64,000 nt of DNA, taken from the NCBI RefSeq assembly GCF_003605405.2, contig NZ_QYTW02000011.1, positions 1 to 64,000 on the forward strand. Reading direction: 5' to 3'. A program made the translations under genes and the position numbers. This document shows, in pieces, positions 53,071-62,726 of the stretch. Source of the stretch: Siminovitchia terrae (lineage in GTDB: Bacteria > Bacillota > Bacilli > Bacillales > Bacillaceae_C). Each line of letters opens with the position of its first letter. Positions within the stretch are counted from its first letter, which is position 1. The notes under the pieces were generated by a model that was not told the DNA's origin, made no database searches, and saw only the letters and a program-made list of their open reading frames with translations.

Positions 53071-53625
53071 TTGAAAAATTATAATTATACAACATATGCC
53101 ATTCTAGGAATTTTAACCACGGGATGTAGATCCGGCTATGACATTAAGCAGCTAATTGATCATAGCTTAAATCATTTCTGGAAAGTTAGTTATGGCCAAA
53201 TATATCCGACATTAAAAACATTGGTCGAAGATGGCTTAGCAGAAGTCCAAACTTCTTCACAAAAAGGAAAACCTGATCGAAATGAGTACTTCCTCACTTC
53301 GAAGGGAATCGAAACGTTAAAAAGCTGGCTGGAGGAGCCCATTCACCAGATTCCCGTTGAACGAAATGAAATTTTGCTTAAATTATTTTTTGGGCGCTAT
53401 CAATCCAAAGAAAGCACCGTATCCCTCCTCAAAGAATATAAGCACAAGCTAGAGGATCGTTACCTAACGTATGTAAGTATTGAACAAGCAATTTCCAAAT
53501 CCAAAGACAAAGAAAAGGACTCGTTGTTTTGGTTGTTTACATTAGATTATGGAAAAAGAGTGACAAAGGCTGCAATTGAGTGGTGTACCTCTACCCTTGA
53601 ACAAATTTCAGATCAGGAGGCATGA
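53071..53625 (+). CDS. PadR-family regulator (long form)
   Basis: 184 residues from TTG, with AGGGTGG six bases upstream. N-terminal winged helix: YTTYAILGILTTGCRSGYDI and FWKVSYGQIYPTLKTLVEDGL; C-terminal PadR helical domain (Vir_act_alpha_C) with YKHKLEDRYLTYVSIEQAIS. Coupled to the DUF4188 gene, which starts three bases behind its stop region; it probably controls that gene. Confidence 0.9.
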   Translation: MKNYNYTTYAILGILTTGCRSGYDIKQLIDHSLNHFWKVSYGQIYPTLKTLVEDGLAEVQTSSQKGKPDRNEYFLTSKGIETLKSWLEEPIHQIPVERNEILLKLFFGRYQSKESTVSLLKEYKHKLEDRYLTYVSIEQAISKSKDKEKDSLFWLFTLDYGKRVTKAAIEWCTSTLEQISDQEA

Positions 53626-53627
53626 AA

Positions 53628-54143
53628 ATGAGCAAACAAATCTATACTGGGCGTTACACGACTGAGAATCAAGAGGACATCGTCGTCTTCATTATTGGTA
53701 TGAGGGTGAACAGGCGGTTAGCACTACATAAATGGCTTCCAGTATTTCAAAGCATGCCGGGGATGATTAAAGAGTTGTATACAAACAAAGATGAATTAGG
53801 TTTTTTATCAATGGAAAGCTATTTTGGCCTTAGAACGACGGTTATGATTCAATATTGGCGTTCAACTGAGGACCTACTCTCTTATGCCAAAAATGAGAAA
53901 CACTTGAAAGCATGGGCAAACTTCAATAAAAAAATAGGCAACAACGACGCTGTGGGAATATATCACGAAACCTATAAGATCAATAGCGGGAATTATGAAT
54001 CCATTTATGGAAATATGCCACTTTATGGTCTTGGAAAAGCGTTAAAACATATCCCAGTAACTAAAAATCAGAATTCTGCTCGTAAACGGCTTAATGATAC
54101 AGCGAGCAAGACTAATCCCCCGGAAACTATATCGAACCAATAA
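53628..54143 (+). CDS. DUF4188 protein
   Basis: 171 residues from ATG 53628, seven bases after AGGAGG; an ATG at 53622 is too close. DUF4188 pattern: VVFIIGMRVNRRLALHKWLP, GFLSMESYFGLRTTVMIQYW and GIYHETYKI. The fold is ferredoxin-like, as in monooxygenase-like or aldoxime dehydratase-like proteins, but function is unproven. The extended C-terminus (from about residue 155) is low complexity. Confidence 0.82.
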   Translation: MSKQIYTGRYTTENQEDIVVFIIGMRVNRRLALHKWLPVFQSMPGMIKELYTNKDELGFLSMESYFGLRTTVMIQYWRSTEDLLSYAKNEKHLKAWANFNKKIGNNDAVGIYHETYKINSGNYESIYGNMPLYGLGKALKHIPVTKNQNSARKRLNDTASKTNPPETISNQ

Positions 54144-54145
54144 AG

Positions 54146-54290
54146 TGGTCGAAGACGGGGATGATGAAGAGAAGCAGTGGATGATTCAAAAAATAGAAAA
54201 TCCCTTTTTAAAAAATGCAAAGGCGAAAAAGACATCAGAAAGCACTTTAAACATCTTCGCATCGTATTAGTTTATGGACATACGTAATCA
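54146..54290 (+). other. Coding-like tail after DUF4188 gene
   Basis: A 42-codon frame (54146-54271) follows the stop: VVEDGDDEEKQWMIQKIENP then AKKTSESTLNIFASY. No RBS. Probably the 3' end of a lost neighbour, not a gene. Confidence 0.3.
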
Positions 54291-54359
54291 GGCATTGAAG
54301 AAAGAAAACATACTGGTTGTTTGAACTTATCCACTGACTAACTTTTCTAATCATCAAAT

Positions 54360-54411
54360 ATGGAGTCATCCAATTGCCGTAAATCGACTTATTGGATGAC
54401 TCCATCATTTG
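54360..54411 (+). terminator. Terminator of padR2 operon
   Basis: Stem ATGGAGTCATCCAA/TTGGATGACTCCAT followed by CATTTGTTT. Confidence 0.8.
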
Positions 54412-54614
54412 TTTCCCCATTGATATACACTTTACACAAAACTATTTTGTTTTATAAAACAGAATATAAAATCAATCTGTTTGCTATCTTAGGAAAAACT
54501 ATTATAGCTTAGTGTTGTTATTCAAATATCATAAGAAGAAGGCTTTTATTAGCCAAAAGCTATAAAGGAACATAAGCCTCTAGCCCAAATCATTTTCTAT
54601 CTGTCTGATGTCCA
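54412..54614. other. Intergenic stretch without a gene
   Basis: 200 bp of AT-rich DNA; I see nothing supported. Confidence 0.4.
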
Positions 54615-54641
54615 GAAAAAACTAATATTGACTACATTAGT
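54615..54641 (-). terminator. Terminator of tet(L)-like gene
   Basis: Minus-strand stem ACTAAT/ATTAGT with TTTTTTC behind it, ten bases after the stop. Confidence 0.65.
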
Positions 54642-54651
54642 TAGACTGTCT

Positions 54652-56016
54652 TCATAATCGCTTATATACAGTCATTGTCAACAACCAACTGCTGACTATG
54701 ACTCCAGTAAAAAGCAATAACATATTACTATATAAATAAGTGGATGGATCACTAATTATCGGCAAAAACTTTTGATCCAATAGCCGTATCGATAATAGGC
54801 CTCCAACAATGGCAATACCTGTTCCTTCTGATAAAAAGCTTGTGAAATTAAGCAAGCTCATTCCAGCACCAGCCTCTTCTTGTTTCAAGCTACTTGAAAC
54901 GACTGTGGAGATAACGGTTTTCGCAAATGAAAGACCTCCAAAAACAAAAACGAACGTAATGGTTATAAGCCAAGGTGTCATTCCCATAAAGAAGGCAGAT
55001 ACAATAAAGCTGAAGCTAATGAACACAATACCTAGTGTTAATACAGACAAAGGTCCTTTCTTATCTACAAGTAATCCTCCAATGTAACCAAATATAAGCA
55101 CACTCATCGTTCCAGGAAAAATGACCATACTCCCAATCATCGCAGTGTTTAATTGATAAACATCTTTCATCATATAAGGAACCATGGAAACATATCCAAC
55201 TACTGTACCAAATATAAGCCCACCACAAAGGATTCCAATCATAAATGAAGCATTTTTTCCCAATGAAGGTTCAACAAAAGGATTAGATACTCTTGTAATA
55301 TGTTTTAAAAAGATTAAAAGAAAGAGAATACTAATCACAAGAAAAGTCATTTTGTAATACGTTGTAAATAGCATAAAAAACACGATACCAATGGACATAA
55401 AAATAATCCCTGCAACATCAAAGGAACCTTTTATCGTTTCTTCTTCTTTTAATAATTTCATCAAGAATGGAACAGTTATAAATGTAACAATAGGAATGAG
55501 CAGTAAGTAAGACCAATGTATATAGTGGGCAATCATTCCTCCAATAGCCGGTCCTATCCCTTCACCCATTGCTACTATAGATCCGATAAGGCCAAATGCC
55601 TTCCCTCGGTTTTCCTTTGGAATATATCTGGCAACGACAACCATTACTAGTGAAGGAAATGCAGCTGCGCCAACTCCTTGTATCAATCGAGCCAAAATAA
55701 GTATAGGAAAAAAATGATGTCCAGTAAATCCAATCAATGATCCTATACAATTCACTATAATCCCAAATAGGAGTAATTTTTTAATACCAAGCTGATCAGA
55801 CAGCTTTCCATATACAGCTGTTCCTATAGAAAAGGTTAACATAAAAGCTGTATTCACCCAGTTTGTACTTGCTGGGGCTTTATTAAAATCATGGGCTATA
55901 TCAGGTAAAGAGACATTCAGAACCATTTCATTTAATACGCTAAAAAATGAAAGAACACAAAGCCATATTAAAATTTGATTATGGCGTAAAACGGACTGTG
56001 AATAAGGTGTATACAC
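54652..56016 (-). CDS. tet(L)-like: Tetracycline efflux pump, Tet(L)-like
   Basis: 454 residues, 14 membrane helices, tetracycline-metal/proton antiporter (also Na/K exchange in the TetL group). The opening [20 protein letters not shown], the segment [20 protein letters not shown] and [20 protein letters not shown] match TetL almost residue for residue; the loops differ more. GTG start with GGAGGG five bases upstream. A leader peptide with its own RBS precedes it, so expression is probably induced by tetracycline through ribosome stalling or reinitiation. Distinct enough that identity to known Tet classes should be computed. Confidence 0.93.
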   Translation of the reverse strand: MYTPYSQSVLRHNQILIWLCVLSFFSVLNEMVLNVSLPDIAHDFNKAPASTNWVNTAFMLTFSIGTAVYGKLSDQLGIKKLLLFGIIVNCIGSLIGFTGHHFFPILILARLIQGVGAAAFPSLVMVVVARYIPKENRGKAFGLIGSIVAMGEGIGPAIGGMIAHYIHWSYLLLIPIVTFITVPFLMKLLKEEETIKGSFDVAGIIFMSIGIVFFMLFTTYYKMTFLVISILFLLIFLKHITRVSNPFVEPSLGKNASFMIGILCGGLIFGTVVGYVSMVPYMMKDVYQLNTAMIGSMVIFPGTMSVLIFGYIGGLLVDKKGPLSVLTLGIVFISFSFIVSAFFMGMTPWLITITFVFVFGGLSFAKTVISTVVSSSLKQEEAGAGMSLLNFTSFLSEGTGIAIVGGLLSIRLLDQKFLPIISDPSTYLYSNMLLLFTGVIVSSWLLTMTVYKRL

Positions 56017-56056
56017 TTTTTCCCTCCATTAATGAGGGTTAACGTAGTTTATAGGG

Positions 56057-56110
56057 TCAATGATACGCTCCCTCTTTAAATTGCACCCAATGATATTTAC
56101 TGTACTTCAT
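56057..56110 (-). CDS. Tet(L)-type leader peptide
   Basis: 17 residues, MKYSKYHWVQFKEGAYH, with AGGAGG nine bases upstream. Same layout and similar residues (VQFKEG versus VQLKEG) as the leader of tet(L). Its stop is 41 bases before the pump start; the dyad GTTAACCCTCATTAATGGAG region lies between. Confidence 0.85.
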   Translation of the reverse strand: MKYSKYHWVQFKEGAYH

Positions 56111-56431
56111 AAAAACGCCTCCTATACATAATTTTTATACTACTTATCTAATAGAGTAAAACGGTAAAGCAAAGGCTGTATCGAAAATATGCACCAGATA
56201 AGTGTTTGCATCCAAGTGAATGAATCCTTTTGTTCTTTTCTTGCAAAACTTCCTTTGTACCACGATAGACAAATCAATCAAATATCAACTCATCAAGCCT
56301 TTAATTATAAACTCCATCAGGTATTGACCGAGCTGTGGAAAATGGCAAATCTCAATGTCTTCCCTTGTGTGTATCAATATAGATTAAAGTTGTCAATATG
56401 GCAATAAAAAACTCACTCTCTATATCTCCTC
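56111..56431. other. Leader promoter and gene-free stretch
   Basis: The first 50 bases hold AT-rich promoter DNA of the tet leader (GTATAAAAA). A plus frame at 56189-56407 has no RBS; its sequence is not recognised. No gene supported. Confidence 0.4.
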
Positions 56432-56568
56432 TTATTTAAAGTCGTGTTCAAGAAATTCTAACACCTTATCAGAAAGGAAATCGCGACACTCATTTTTAGT
56501 CGTCACCAACCAGTCGTTTATATTGAAGGGATTGATGCAGTGAATGGATATTGCGAGGTAAGGCTTAT
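56432..56568 (-). pseudogene. Gene tail abutting repeat copy 10
   Basis: 45-codon coding-like tail ending FLSDKVLEFLEHDFK at TAA 56434. It begins at the repeat boundary (KPYLAISIHCINPFNINDWL). The front is not visible on the other side of the repeat. Family not recognised. Confidence 0.4.
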
Positions 56569-56759
56569 CAAATGCGCCTTAGCGTATTTGCGCCCGGATT
56601 TTATCGAGCTTCGCTCGATAGATTTCCTCTGAAAATCTGTGGCATCCGCCAGAGGCTTTAACTTTATTCAGCCGGGGTTTGAACCCCTACTTCGTGGAAT
56701 ACAATAGACATTCATCTCACCACTTTAGAAGTCGGAGACTTTCTGCTGAATGAAGTTAA
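56569..56759 (+). repeat. Interspersed repeat, copy 10
   Basis: 191-bp copy, one of the more diverged (CTTAGCG, CTTCGTGG, GTCGGAG). Confidence 0.9.
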
Positions 56760-56874
56760 AAAAACGTTATAACATTCATTATCTATTCCGATTTACTTAT
56801 CCCAAAAGATTAAAAATGATAGTAGTAACCTCAACCATCTACGAATGACTTGTCTTCTTTATTTATGATCCCTA

Positions 56875-58044
56875 CTATGAAACTACTATTTTTTGATTCA
56901 AATGTCCTATAAACAGAAAGATAAAGCCTAGTAACAGAATAGCGGAAGCAAAAATCAATGCACCATTATAGTTGTTTGAGTGGGATGTCAAAATCCCAGC
57001 TACAACAGGCCCTATAATTTGTCCAATCCCAAAAGCAGCTGTTAAATAACCAATCGATTTATTCGTATTTGGAAAGGATAAGCTTTGCCCCTTGGAAACG
57101 ATCAATGTGGTAATCCCCATAAAGGTTCCCCCAAATAAGAAAGCACCTAGAAAAACACCAATAGCACTTTGAGTAAAAACTGGTAAAATGACTCCAATGA
57201 TCTGGACAATATAAGCAACATACAAAGTGTTGATATGACCGTGTTTTTTGGCCATTAAGGTCCAAATCAAACAGGAAGGAATGGCTGCTAATCCTACAAA
57301 CGCCCAACTTAAAGAAGCATAATCCTTTAACTGCGGGATTCCTTGCACAATAGCTACAATAAACGTGCCAGTAATGATGTAACCAATGCCTTCACATCCG
57401 TATGAGAAAAGCAACCATTTGAAAATAGGTTCTTTCTGACCTTTATGATTACTCGCAGGCTTCTCGGGACGTACCAATTGTTTGTTCAATTCATTGTCCT
57501 TTGTCCAGAGAAACGAAACAATGCTGAGCAAAGCAGAAATGATTCCCAAGCAAATCCATGAACCCTTCCAACCTAAAGTACGATTAAAGACCGGTATGAC
57601 AAGACCACACAAAAGTATCCCCAACCCTACACCGCCATAGAAGATTCCCGACCAATGTGGCCGTTTGGCTGCCTTGAGCGATTCCAGAACAATACTTGAA
57701 GATAAAACAAATACGATACCGCTGCTAAAACCAGAAACAAGTCTTAGAATCAGCCAAATCGCTACGTTTGTTGTCACCCCCATCCATATAGTCGTGATTA
57801 TATTGATGACCAGATATATTTTTAAACGCTTGGCTGCTCCTTTATTCCAGCTAAAAAAGCCAGGCATTAATGCTCCCAAAAGATAACCGATATAATTAAA
57901 AGAAGCCAAGTATCCAGCCGTTGAATGAGAAAAATGGACATCATTTTGCATGAATGGAAGAAGCGGAGTGTATGCAAACCTTCCTATCCCCATTGAAATC
58001 ATTAAAGAAGCGATACCGGCTAGCAAAACGAAAATAGGTCTCAT
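56875..58044 (-). CDS. YbfB/YjiJ-family MFS transporter
   Basis: 389 residues from ATG 58044 (GTG 58053 possible), about 12 membrane helices. Opening MRPIFVLLAGIASLMISMGI GRFAYTPLLPFM is the family's signature. Its start overlaps the nitronate monooxygenase stop by one base, so translation is coupled. Substrate unknown; probably exports or imports a product linked to that enzyme. Confidence 0.88.
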   Translation of the reverse strand: MRPIFVLLAGIASLMISMGIGRFAYTPLLPFMQNDVHFSHSTAGYLASFNYIGYLLGALMPGFFSWNKGAAKRLKIYLVINIITTIWMGVTTNVAIWLILRLVSGFSSGIVFVLSSSIVLESLKAAKRPHWSGIFYGGVGLGILLCGLVIPVFNRTLGWKGSWICLGIISALLSIVSFLWTKDNELNKQLVRPEKPASNHKGQKEPIFKWLLFSYGCEGIGYIITGTFIVAIVQGIPQLKDYASLSWAFVGLAAIPSCLIWTLMAKKHGHINTLYVAYIVQIIGVILPVFTQSAIGVFLGAFLFGGTFMGITTLIVSKGQSLSFPNTNKSIGYLTAAFGIGQIIGPVVAGILTSHSNNYNGALIFASAILLLGFIFLFIGHLNQKIVVS

Positions 58045-59129
58045 CACAACCACTTTGCTTTTTTATTTTTCACCATTTCATCCACCTGAGAACGAATATC
58101 TGAAATCGTTTCGCTTGCTGATTGATATTGGCTTGAACGTGAATTTTGACCGCACCAAAGGGACATCCATTCGGTCCGTTTTTGTTTGGACGCTTCACGT
58201 CGAATCGATGTTGTTAATGTATTTTGAATGGGGTATTTTGGAAGTTCCTTTTCATGCTTCATCATTTTCAAGATGAACTCATTTCGAATGCCCCTTGCCG
58301 GCTTTCCACTAAATGTAGAGGTCACAACCGTTTGCTCCTCATTGCTGTTCAAGATCGCTTCTTTATGCGATTTTGTTACTCCGCTTTCCAGACTGGTGAC
58401 AAAGGCTGTTCCCATTTGGACAGCTTGTGCCCCTAATACCAAAGCTGCCAAAACACCTCTACCATCCATGATTCCACCTGCTGCAATCACTGGAATCTCA
58501 ACATGATCTACAGTTTGTGGAACAAGCGCCATCGTTCCAATCATAGCGTCCTCAAAAGAGCCCATAAAGGTTCCACGATGCCCCCCGGCCTCACTTCCTT
58601 GTACAACCACCATATCCATACCGTTTTCTTCATTGGCGATTGCTTCTTGTACAGTCGTTGCGGTTCCGATCATCACAATTTTTCTCTTTTTTAATTGCTG
58701 AACTGTTTCTTTTGATGGAATTCCAAAAGTAAAACTGCATACAGGCACCTGTTCCTCCATAATGATTTCTATTTGTTTTTCAAAAATGGATTCAGTTGTT
58801 TTTTTCACTTTCGGGATTTCTGATATGTTTAATTGTTCTCGAAAAGGCCGGAGCCATTCATTCGCTTTTTCAATTTCTTCTTCAGATACATCCTGGATTT
58901 CAGGAATAAATAGATTTACGCCAAAGGGTTTATTCGTAAGTTGTTTAACCTTAAGAATGCTCGATCGCAATTGGTCAGGGGTCATATAACCGGCACCGAG
59001 GGTCCCAAGTCCACCTGCATTTGAAACAGCAGCAACAAGTTCTGGTGTTGTGATACCGCCAGCCATCCCTGCTTGTATAATTGGATATTTTATATTCAGG
59101 TTTTGGGTAACTTTATTCTCATGCCACAT
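58044..59129 (-). CDS. Nitronate monooxygenase (2-nitropropane dioxygenase type)
   Basis: 361 residues from ATG 59129 (MWHENKV), with AGGAAA nine bases upstream; a longer frame to 59189 is possible. FMN-dependent TIM barrel: IIQAGMAGGITTPELVAAVS, VVVQGSEAGGHRGTFMGSF and PVIAAGGIMDGRGVLAALVLGA (phosphate/FMN binding). Oxidises nitronates such as propionate-3-nitronate, detoxifying them. Operon with the MFS gene, divergent from a LysR regulator. Confidence 0.92.
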   Translation of the reverse strand: MWHENKVTQNLNIKYPIIQAGMAGGITTPELVAAVSNAGGLGTLGAGYMTPDQLRSSILKVKQLTNKPFGVNLFIPEIQDVSEEEIEKANEWLRPFREQLNISEIPKVKKTTESIFEKQIEIIMEEQVPVCSFTFGIPSKETVQQLKKRKIVMIGTATTVQEAIANEENGMDMVVVQGSEAGGHRGTFMGSFEDAMIGTMALVPQTVDHVEIPVIAAGGIMDGRGVLAALVLGAQAVQMGTAFVTSLESGVTKSHKEAILNSNEEQTVVTSTFSGKPARGIRNEFILKMMKHEKELPKYPIQNTLTTSIRREASKQKRTEWMSLWCGQNSRSSQYQSASETISDIRSQVDEMVKNKKAKWL

Positions 59130-59202
59130 TTCATATTTCCTCACTTTCTGTTTTAATTTTTCAAATCCTTTACTCTTTACTGTAATCATGATAAAACATT
59201 AA

Positions 59203-59228
59203 GTAAAATGATATTTTTTATCGTTTAC
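59203..59228. promoter_or_regulatory. Dyad between nitronate operon and lysR
   Basis: GTAAAATGATA-N5-TATCGTTTAC, imperfect dyad in the 141-bp divergent gap. Candidate LysR binding site. Confidence 0.4.
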
Positions 59229-59270
59229 CATCAAAAAAAGTGATGATTAGATGATGTTGGGAGGTAACTC

Positions 59271-60149
59271 ATGAATATCGAAGACCTGCGTGTTTTTAAA
59301 GAAGTAGCAAAAGAAGGTAACATCACAAAAACTGCTAATAACCTAAACTTTGTCCAATCAAATGTAACGGCAAAAATGAAACGAATCGAACAAAAATATG
59401 GAACAAAGTTATTTTATCGCCATAAGCATGGGGTCACACTTACTTCTCCAGGAAAAATCCTTTTGTCCTATACAGAACAAGTTCTGCAGCTAATGGACGA
59501 AGTTGAAAAAAAGTTAAAAAGCTCCGCCCCTTCTGGAACACTGTCAATAGGGACTATGGAAACAACCGCTGCAAGTCGTTTACCAGATATTTTATCCGTT
59601 TATCATGAGCAATATCCGGAAGTGGAGTTAGCCCTTCGAACCGGAACTACAGAAGAACTGATAGAATCATCTTTGAATCGTGAGATTGATGGAGCATTTG
59701 TTGCGGGTGAAGTCAATCATCCAGAATTGGAAGAACTGGAGGTTTTTGAGGAGGAATTGGTTTTGATTTCAAAGGAAAACATCCTTTTCAGCCTAGATTT
59801 TAACCAACTAAAAAATCAAATCATTATTGTATTTAAGTCTGGATGTTTTTACAGAGGTATTTTTGAGAAGTGGCTGAAATCAGAAGGGATTATACCAACA
59901 AAGATAATGGAACTGAACACTCTGGATGGCGTGATTGGTTGTGTTAAAGCCGGATTAGGTATAGCTCTTATAACAAAATCAGTGGCAGTTCGACTCCACC
60001 AAAGTGAGAATATCAAACAGTTCACACTGCCAAAAGAATACGGTATGATTTCCACAAAATTTATAAATCATAAAGACATCGTAAAAACAGCTGCATTCCG
60101 TGAATTTATGAAGGGCATCAGTTTCGGGGCGTGCTCGAATAAACCCTAA
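59271..60149 (+). CDS. LysR-family transcriptional regulator
   Basis: 292 residues. N-terminal HTH: MNIEDLRVFKEVAKEGNITK TANNLNFVQSNVTAKMKRIEQKYG; C-terminal substrate-binding fold (about 88-290). GGGAGG precedes ATG by seven bases. Divergent from the nitronate monooxygenase/MFS operon, its probable target; nitro compounds or related molecules could be the co-inducer (inference). Confidence 0.9.
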   Translation: MNIEDLRVFKEVAKEGNITKTANNLNFVQSNVTAKMKRIEQKYGTKLFYRHKHGVTLTSPGKILLSYTEQVLQLMDEVEKKLKSSAPSGTLSIGTMETTAASRLPDILSVYHEQYPEVELALRTGTTEELIESSLNREIDGAFVAGEVNHPELEELEVFEEELVLISKENILFSLDFNQLKNQIIIVFKSGCFYRGIFEKWLKSEGIIPTKIMELNTLDGVIGCVKAGLGIALITKSVAVRLHQSENIKQFTLPKEYGMISTKFINHKDIVKTAAFREFMKGISFGACSNKP

Positions 60150-60238
60150 TATCTGAGAAATCGCCATATTACTCATCAATAAAACCTATTTTTACAGAGT
60201 GTTCTAAGTTGGACATTTGAACTCACTAGCGCTGCAAT

Positions 60239-60429
60239 CAAATTCGCCTTGGCGTATTTGCGTCCAGATTTTATCGAGCTCCGCTCGATAAATTTCCTCT
60301 GAAAATCTGTGGCATCCGCCGGAGGCTTTGACTATATTCAGCCGGGGTTGAACCCCCACTGAATGGAGCACCAATATGCATTCATCTCACTACTTACAGA
60401 AGTGGGAGATTACTGCTGAATGAAGTTAA
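60239..60429 (+). repeat. Interspersed repeat, copy 11
   Basis: 191-bp copy with minor changes (AAATTCGCC, TTTGACTATATT). It lies between lysR and iclR. Confidence 0.9.
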
Positions 60430-60542
60430 AATGTTATCAAGAATATGCTAAACTTGAATTAAATCACAAAATGAGCAATAAAAATTAGGATAATTATTAT
60501 TCTCTGACTAATTTTATATGTGCTTTTGAAGGAGACAAATCG

Positions 60543-61295
60543 ATGAATGTAACGATTGTCCGAGCAATAGATGTTCTTGATCTTTTTATTGATCAGCCGA
60601 AATTAAGCTTACAGGAAATCATTCAGCTTTCGGGCAGACCGAAAACTTCAATATTAAGAATACTGCAATCATTTGAGGCAGTTGGTTTTTTGAAAAGAGA
60701 TAGCCACGGGGATTATTCCCTTGGATTGAAGCTTCTTCAACTAGGGCATCTGGTTTCGGAAAGGTTAGATATCAATCAGATTGCTATGCCAATAATGGAG
60801 GAGCTATATCTAAAAACAGGAAAAACTATCATGCTATCCCTTCTACAAGGGGATAAAGTGATAACAGTTGCAGCTTTGGAGACCGAGCATCCAATTAGAA
60901 TAGGTTCAAGTATCGGCAGACAGACGCCCCTTTACGCAGGTTCTCCTGCACGAACTATTTTAGCTTTCCAACCAGAGAACAAGCAAAAAACATACTTAGA
61001 CACCATCTCCCTTCAAAAGTTGGCATCCAAAACAATTACGGATAAGGATCAGTTAAGTGAAGTTTTAAACAAGAATGTCAAAGACAAATATGTCCTCAGC
61101 CATTCAGAAGTTAATGATCATACAACAGGATTGTCCGCACCCATCTTCAACCATAAAAACGAGGCATTCGCAGCCATTACCATTGCGGGAATCACTGCGG
61201 ACTTTACGGAGAAGGAAATACCGGAACTTATAAAGGATGTTCAAGCCTCAGCTCTTGCTATTTCTTCGAAGTTCGGATACCATGGCACTTTTTAA
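60543..61295 (+). CDS. IclR-family transcriptional regulator
   Basis: 250 residues. N-terminal winged helix: VTIVRAIDVLDLFIDQPKLS, IIQLSGRPKTSILRILQSFEAVGFL; C-terminal GAF-like effector domain with HPIRIGSSIGRQTPLYAGSP and GLSAPIFNHKNEAFAAITIAG. GAAGGAG seven bases before ATG. Convergent with accC; probably controls the carboxylase/transporter operon opposite. Confidence 0.9.
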   Translation: MNVTIVRAIDVLDLFIDQPKLSLQEIIQLSGRPKTSILRILQSFEAVGFLKRDSHGDYSLGLKLLQLGHLVSERLDINQIAMPIMEELYLKTGKTIMLSLLQGDKVITVAALETEHPIRIGSSIGRQTPLYAGSPARTILAFQPENKQKTYLDTISLQKLASKTITDKDQLSEVLNKNVKDKYVLSHSEVNDHTTGLSAPIFNHKNEAFAAITIAGITADFTEKEIPELIKDVQASALAISSKFGYHGTF

Positions 61296-61312
61296 AGAAC
61301 CTATCCAATGAA

Positions 61313-61353
61313 AAGACGCTTCCAACCTATCAGACAGGAAACGTCTTTTTTTC
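61313..61353. terminator. Bidirectional terminator iclR/accC
   Basis: Stem AAAAGACGCTTCC/GGAAACGTCTTTT with TTTC behind and AAAA before. Confidence 0.8.
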
Positions 61354-61358
61354 ATGGA

Positions 61359-62714
61359 TCAATCTGTATTCATCACAGGATTCAACTCGAGGAACTTCGT
61401 GTTAAAATCTCCGCCTACAAACGTTTCATTCTCAAGTAATTGTAGATGGAATGGTATAGTTGTGTAAACCCCTTCGATAATGAACTCCTCAAGTGCACGT
61501 TTCATTCTTGCTATTGCTTCTCCCCGCGTAGAACCGTAGGTAATCACTTTCGCAATCATCGAGTCATAGTAAGGGGGGATCGTATAGCCTGGGTATACAC
61601 CCGAGTCTACCCGTACTCCCATACCTCCCGGCGGCAGATACATCTCAATTTTCCCTGCTGAAGGCATGAAGCCTTTCTCCGGATTTTCTGCGTTGATACG
61701 GCATTCTATGGACCAGCCGTTAAACCCGACTTCTTCCTGTTTCACGGACAGCTCTCCGCCCGAAGCAACATAAATCTGCTCTTTAATGAGATCAATCCCT
61801 GTCACCATTTCTGTGACGGGATGCTCTACTTGGATGCGGGTATTCATCTCCATGAAGTAAAATTCCTGATTCCTATGGTCGAAAATGAATTCAACTGTGC
61901 CCGCACCGGTATAATCAACCGCTTCTGCCGCCCTTACAGCAGCCTGCCCCATTTTTTCCCGCATTTCCGGTGTCAGCGCAGGCGACGGAGTTTCTTCCAG
62001 CAGCTTTTGAAGCCTCCGCTGGATGGAACAGTCTCTCTCTCCCAAATGGATAGTGTTTCCATGGACATCAGCCAACACCTGGATTTCCACATGGCGGAAA
62101 TCATCGATATATTTTTCAATGTACACGCCTGGGTTTCCAAATGCGACGGCAGCCTCCTGCTGAGTAATTTCAATCCCTTTGATCAGATCTTCCTCCGCAT
62201 GAGCCACCCGGATTCCCCGGCCGCCGCCTCCCGCTGTCGCTTTGATGATCACAGGATATCCGATTTCTTCAGCAATTCCCTTCGCTTCCTCCATCGTTTC
62301 GACGATCCCGTCTGAGCCTGGTACAATCGGCACCCCGGCAGCTTTCATCGTGGTGCGCGCCACATCCTTGGTCCCCATTTTCGTAATGGCTTCCGGGCTC
62401 GGCCCTACAAATATGAGATTACATTCACGGCACAGTTCGGCAAAATCCGCATTCTCCGCCAGGAACCCATAGCCCGGGTGGATGGCATCGCATTCCGTCA
62501 GCTTAGCTACACTGATGACATTGGCTGAATTCAAATAGCTGTCTTTGGATGCGAGCGGTCCAATGCAGTAGGCTTCATTCGTCAATTGAACGTGCAGCGC
62601 CTCTTTATCCGCCTCGGAATGTATAGCGACTGTTTCAATGCCCAACTCCATGCATGCCCGTATGATACGGACAGCAATTTCTCCCCTGTTTGCTATTAAA
62701 AGTTTCTTTATCAT
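61359..62714 (-). CDS. accC: Biotin carboxylase (AccC-type)
   Basis: 451 residues: N-terminal [23 protein letters not shown]-grasp with glycine loop [33 protein letters not shown] and C-terminal domain. Carboxylates the biotin on BCCP with bicarbonate and ATP. It follows accB by 12 bases. The linked symporter and IclR regulator suggest an accessory carboxylase set, such as those beside 5-oxoprolinase-type genes, rather than the fatty-acid accBC pair; this cannot be settled in the window. Confidence 0.92.
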   Translation of the reverse strand: MIKKLLIANRGEIAVRIIRACMELGIETVAIHSEADKEALHVQLTNEAYCIGPLASKDSYLNSANVISVAKLTECDAIHPGYGFLAENADFAELCRECNLIFVGPSPEAITKMGTKDVARTTMKAAGVPIVPGSDGIVETMEEAKGIAEEIGYPVIIKATAGGGGRGIRVAHAEEDLIKGIEITQQEAAVAFGNPGVYIEKYIDDFRHVEIQVLADVHGNTIHLGERDCSIQRRLQKLLEETPSPALTPEMREKMGQAAVRAAEAVDYTGAGTVEFIFDHRNQEFYFMEMNTRIQVEHPVTEMVTGIDLIKEQIYVASGGELSVKQEEVGFNGWSIECRINAENPEKGFMPSAGKIEMYLPPGGMGVRVDSGVYPGYTIPPYYDSMIAKVITYGSTRGEAIARMKRALEEFIIEGVYTTIPFHLQLLENETFVGGDFNTKFLELNPVMNTD

Positions 62715-62726
62715 ATTTTACGCTCC

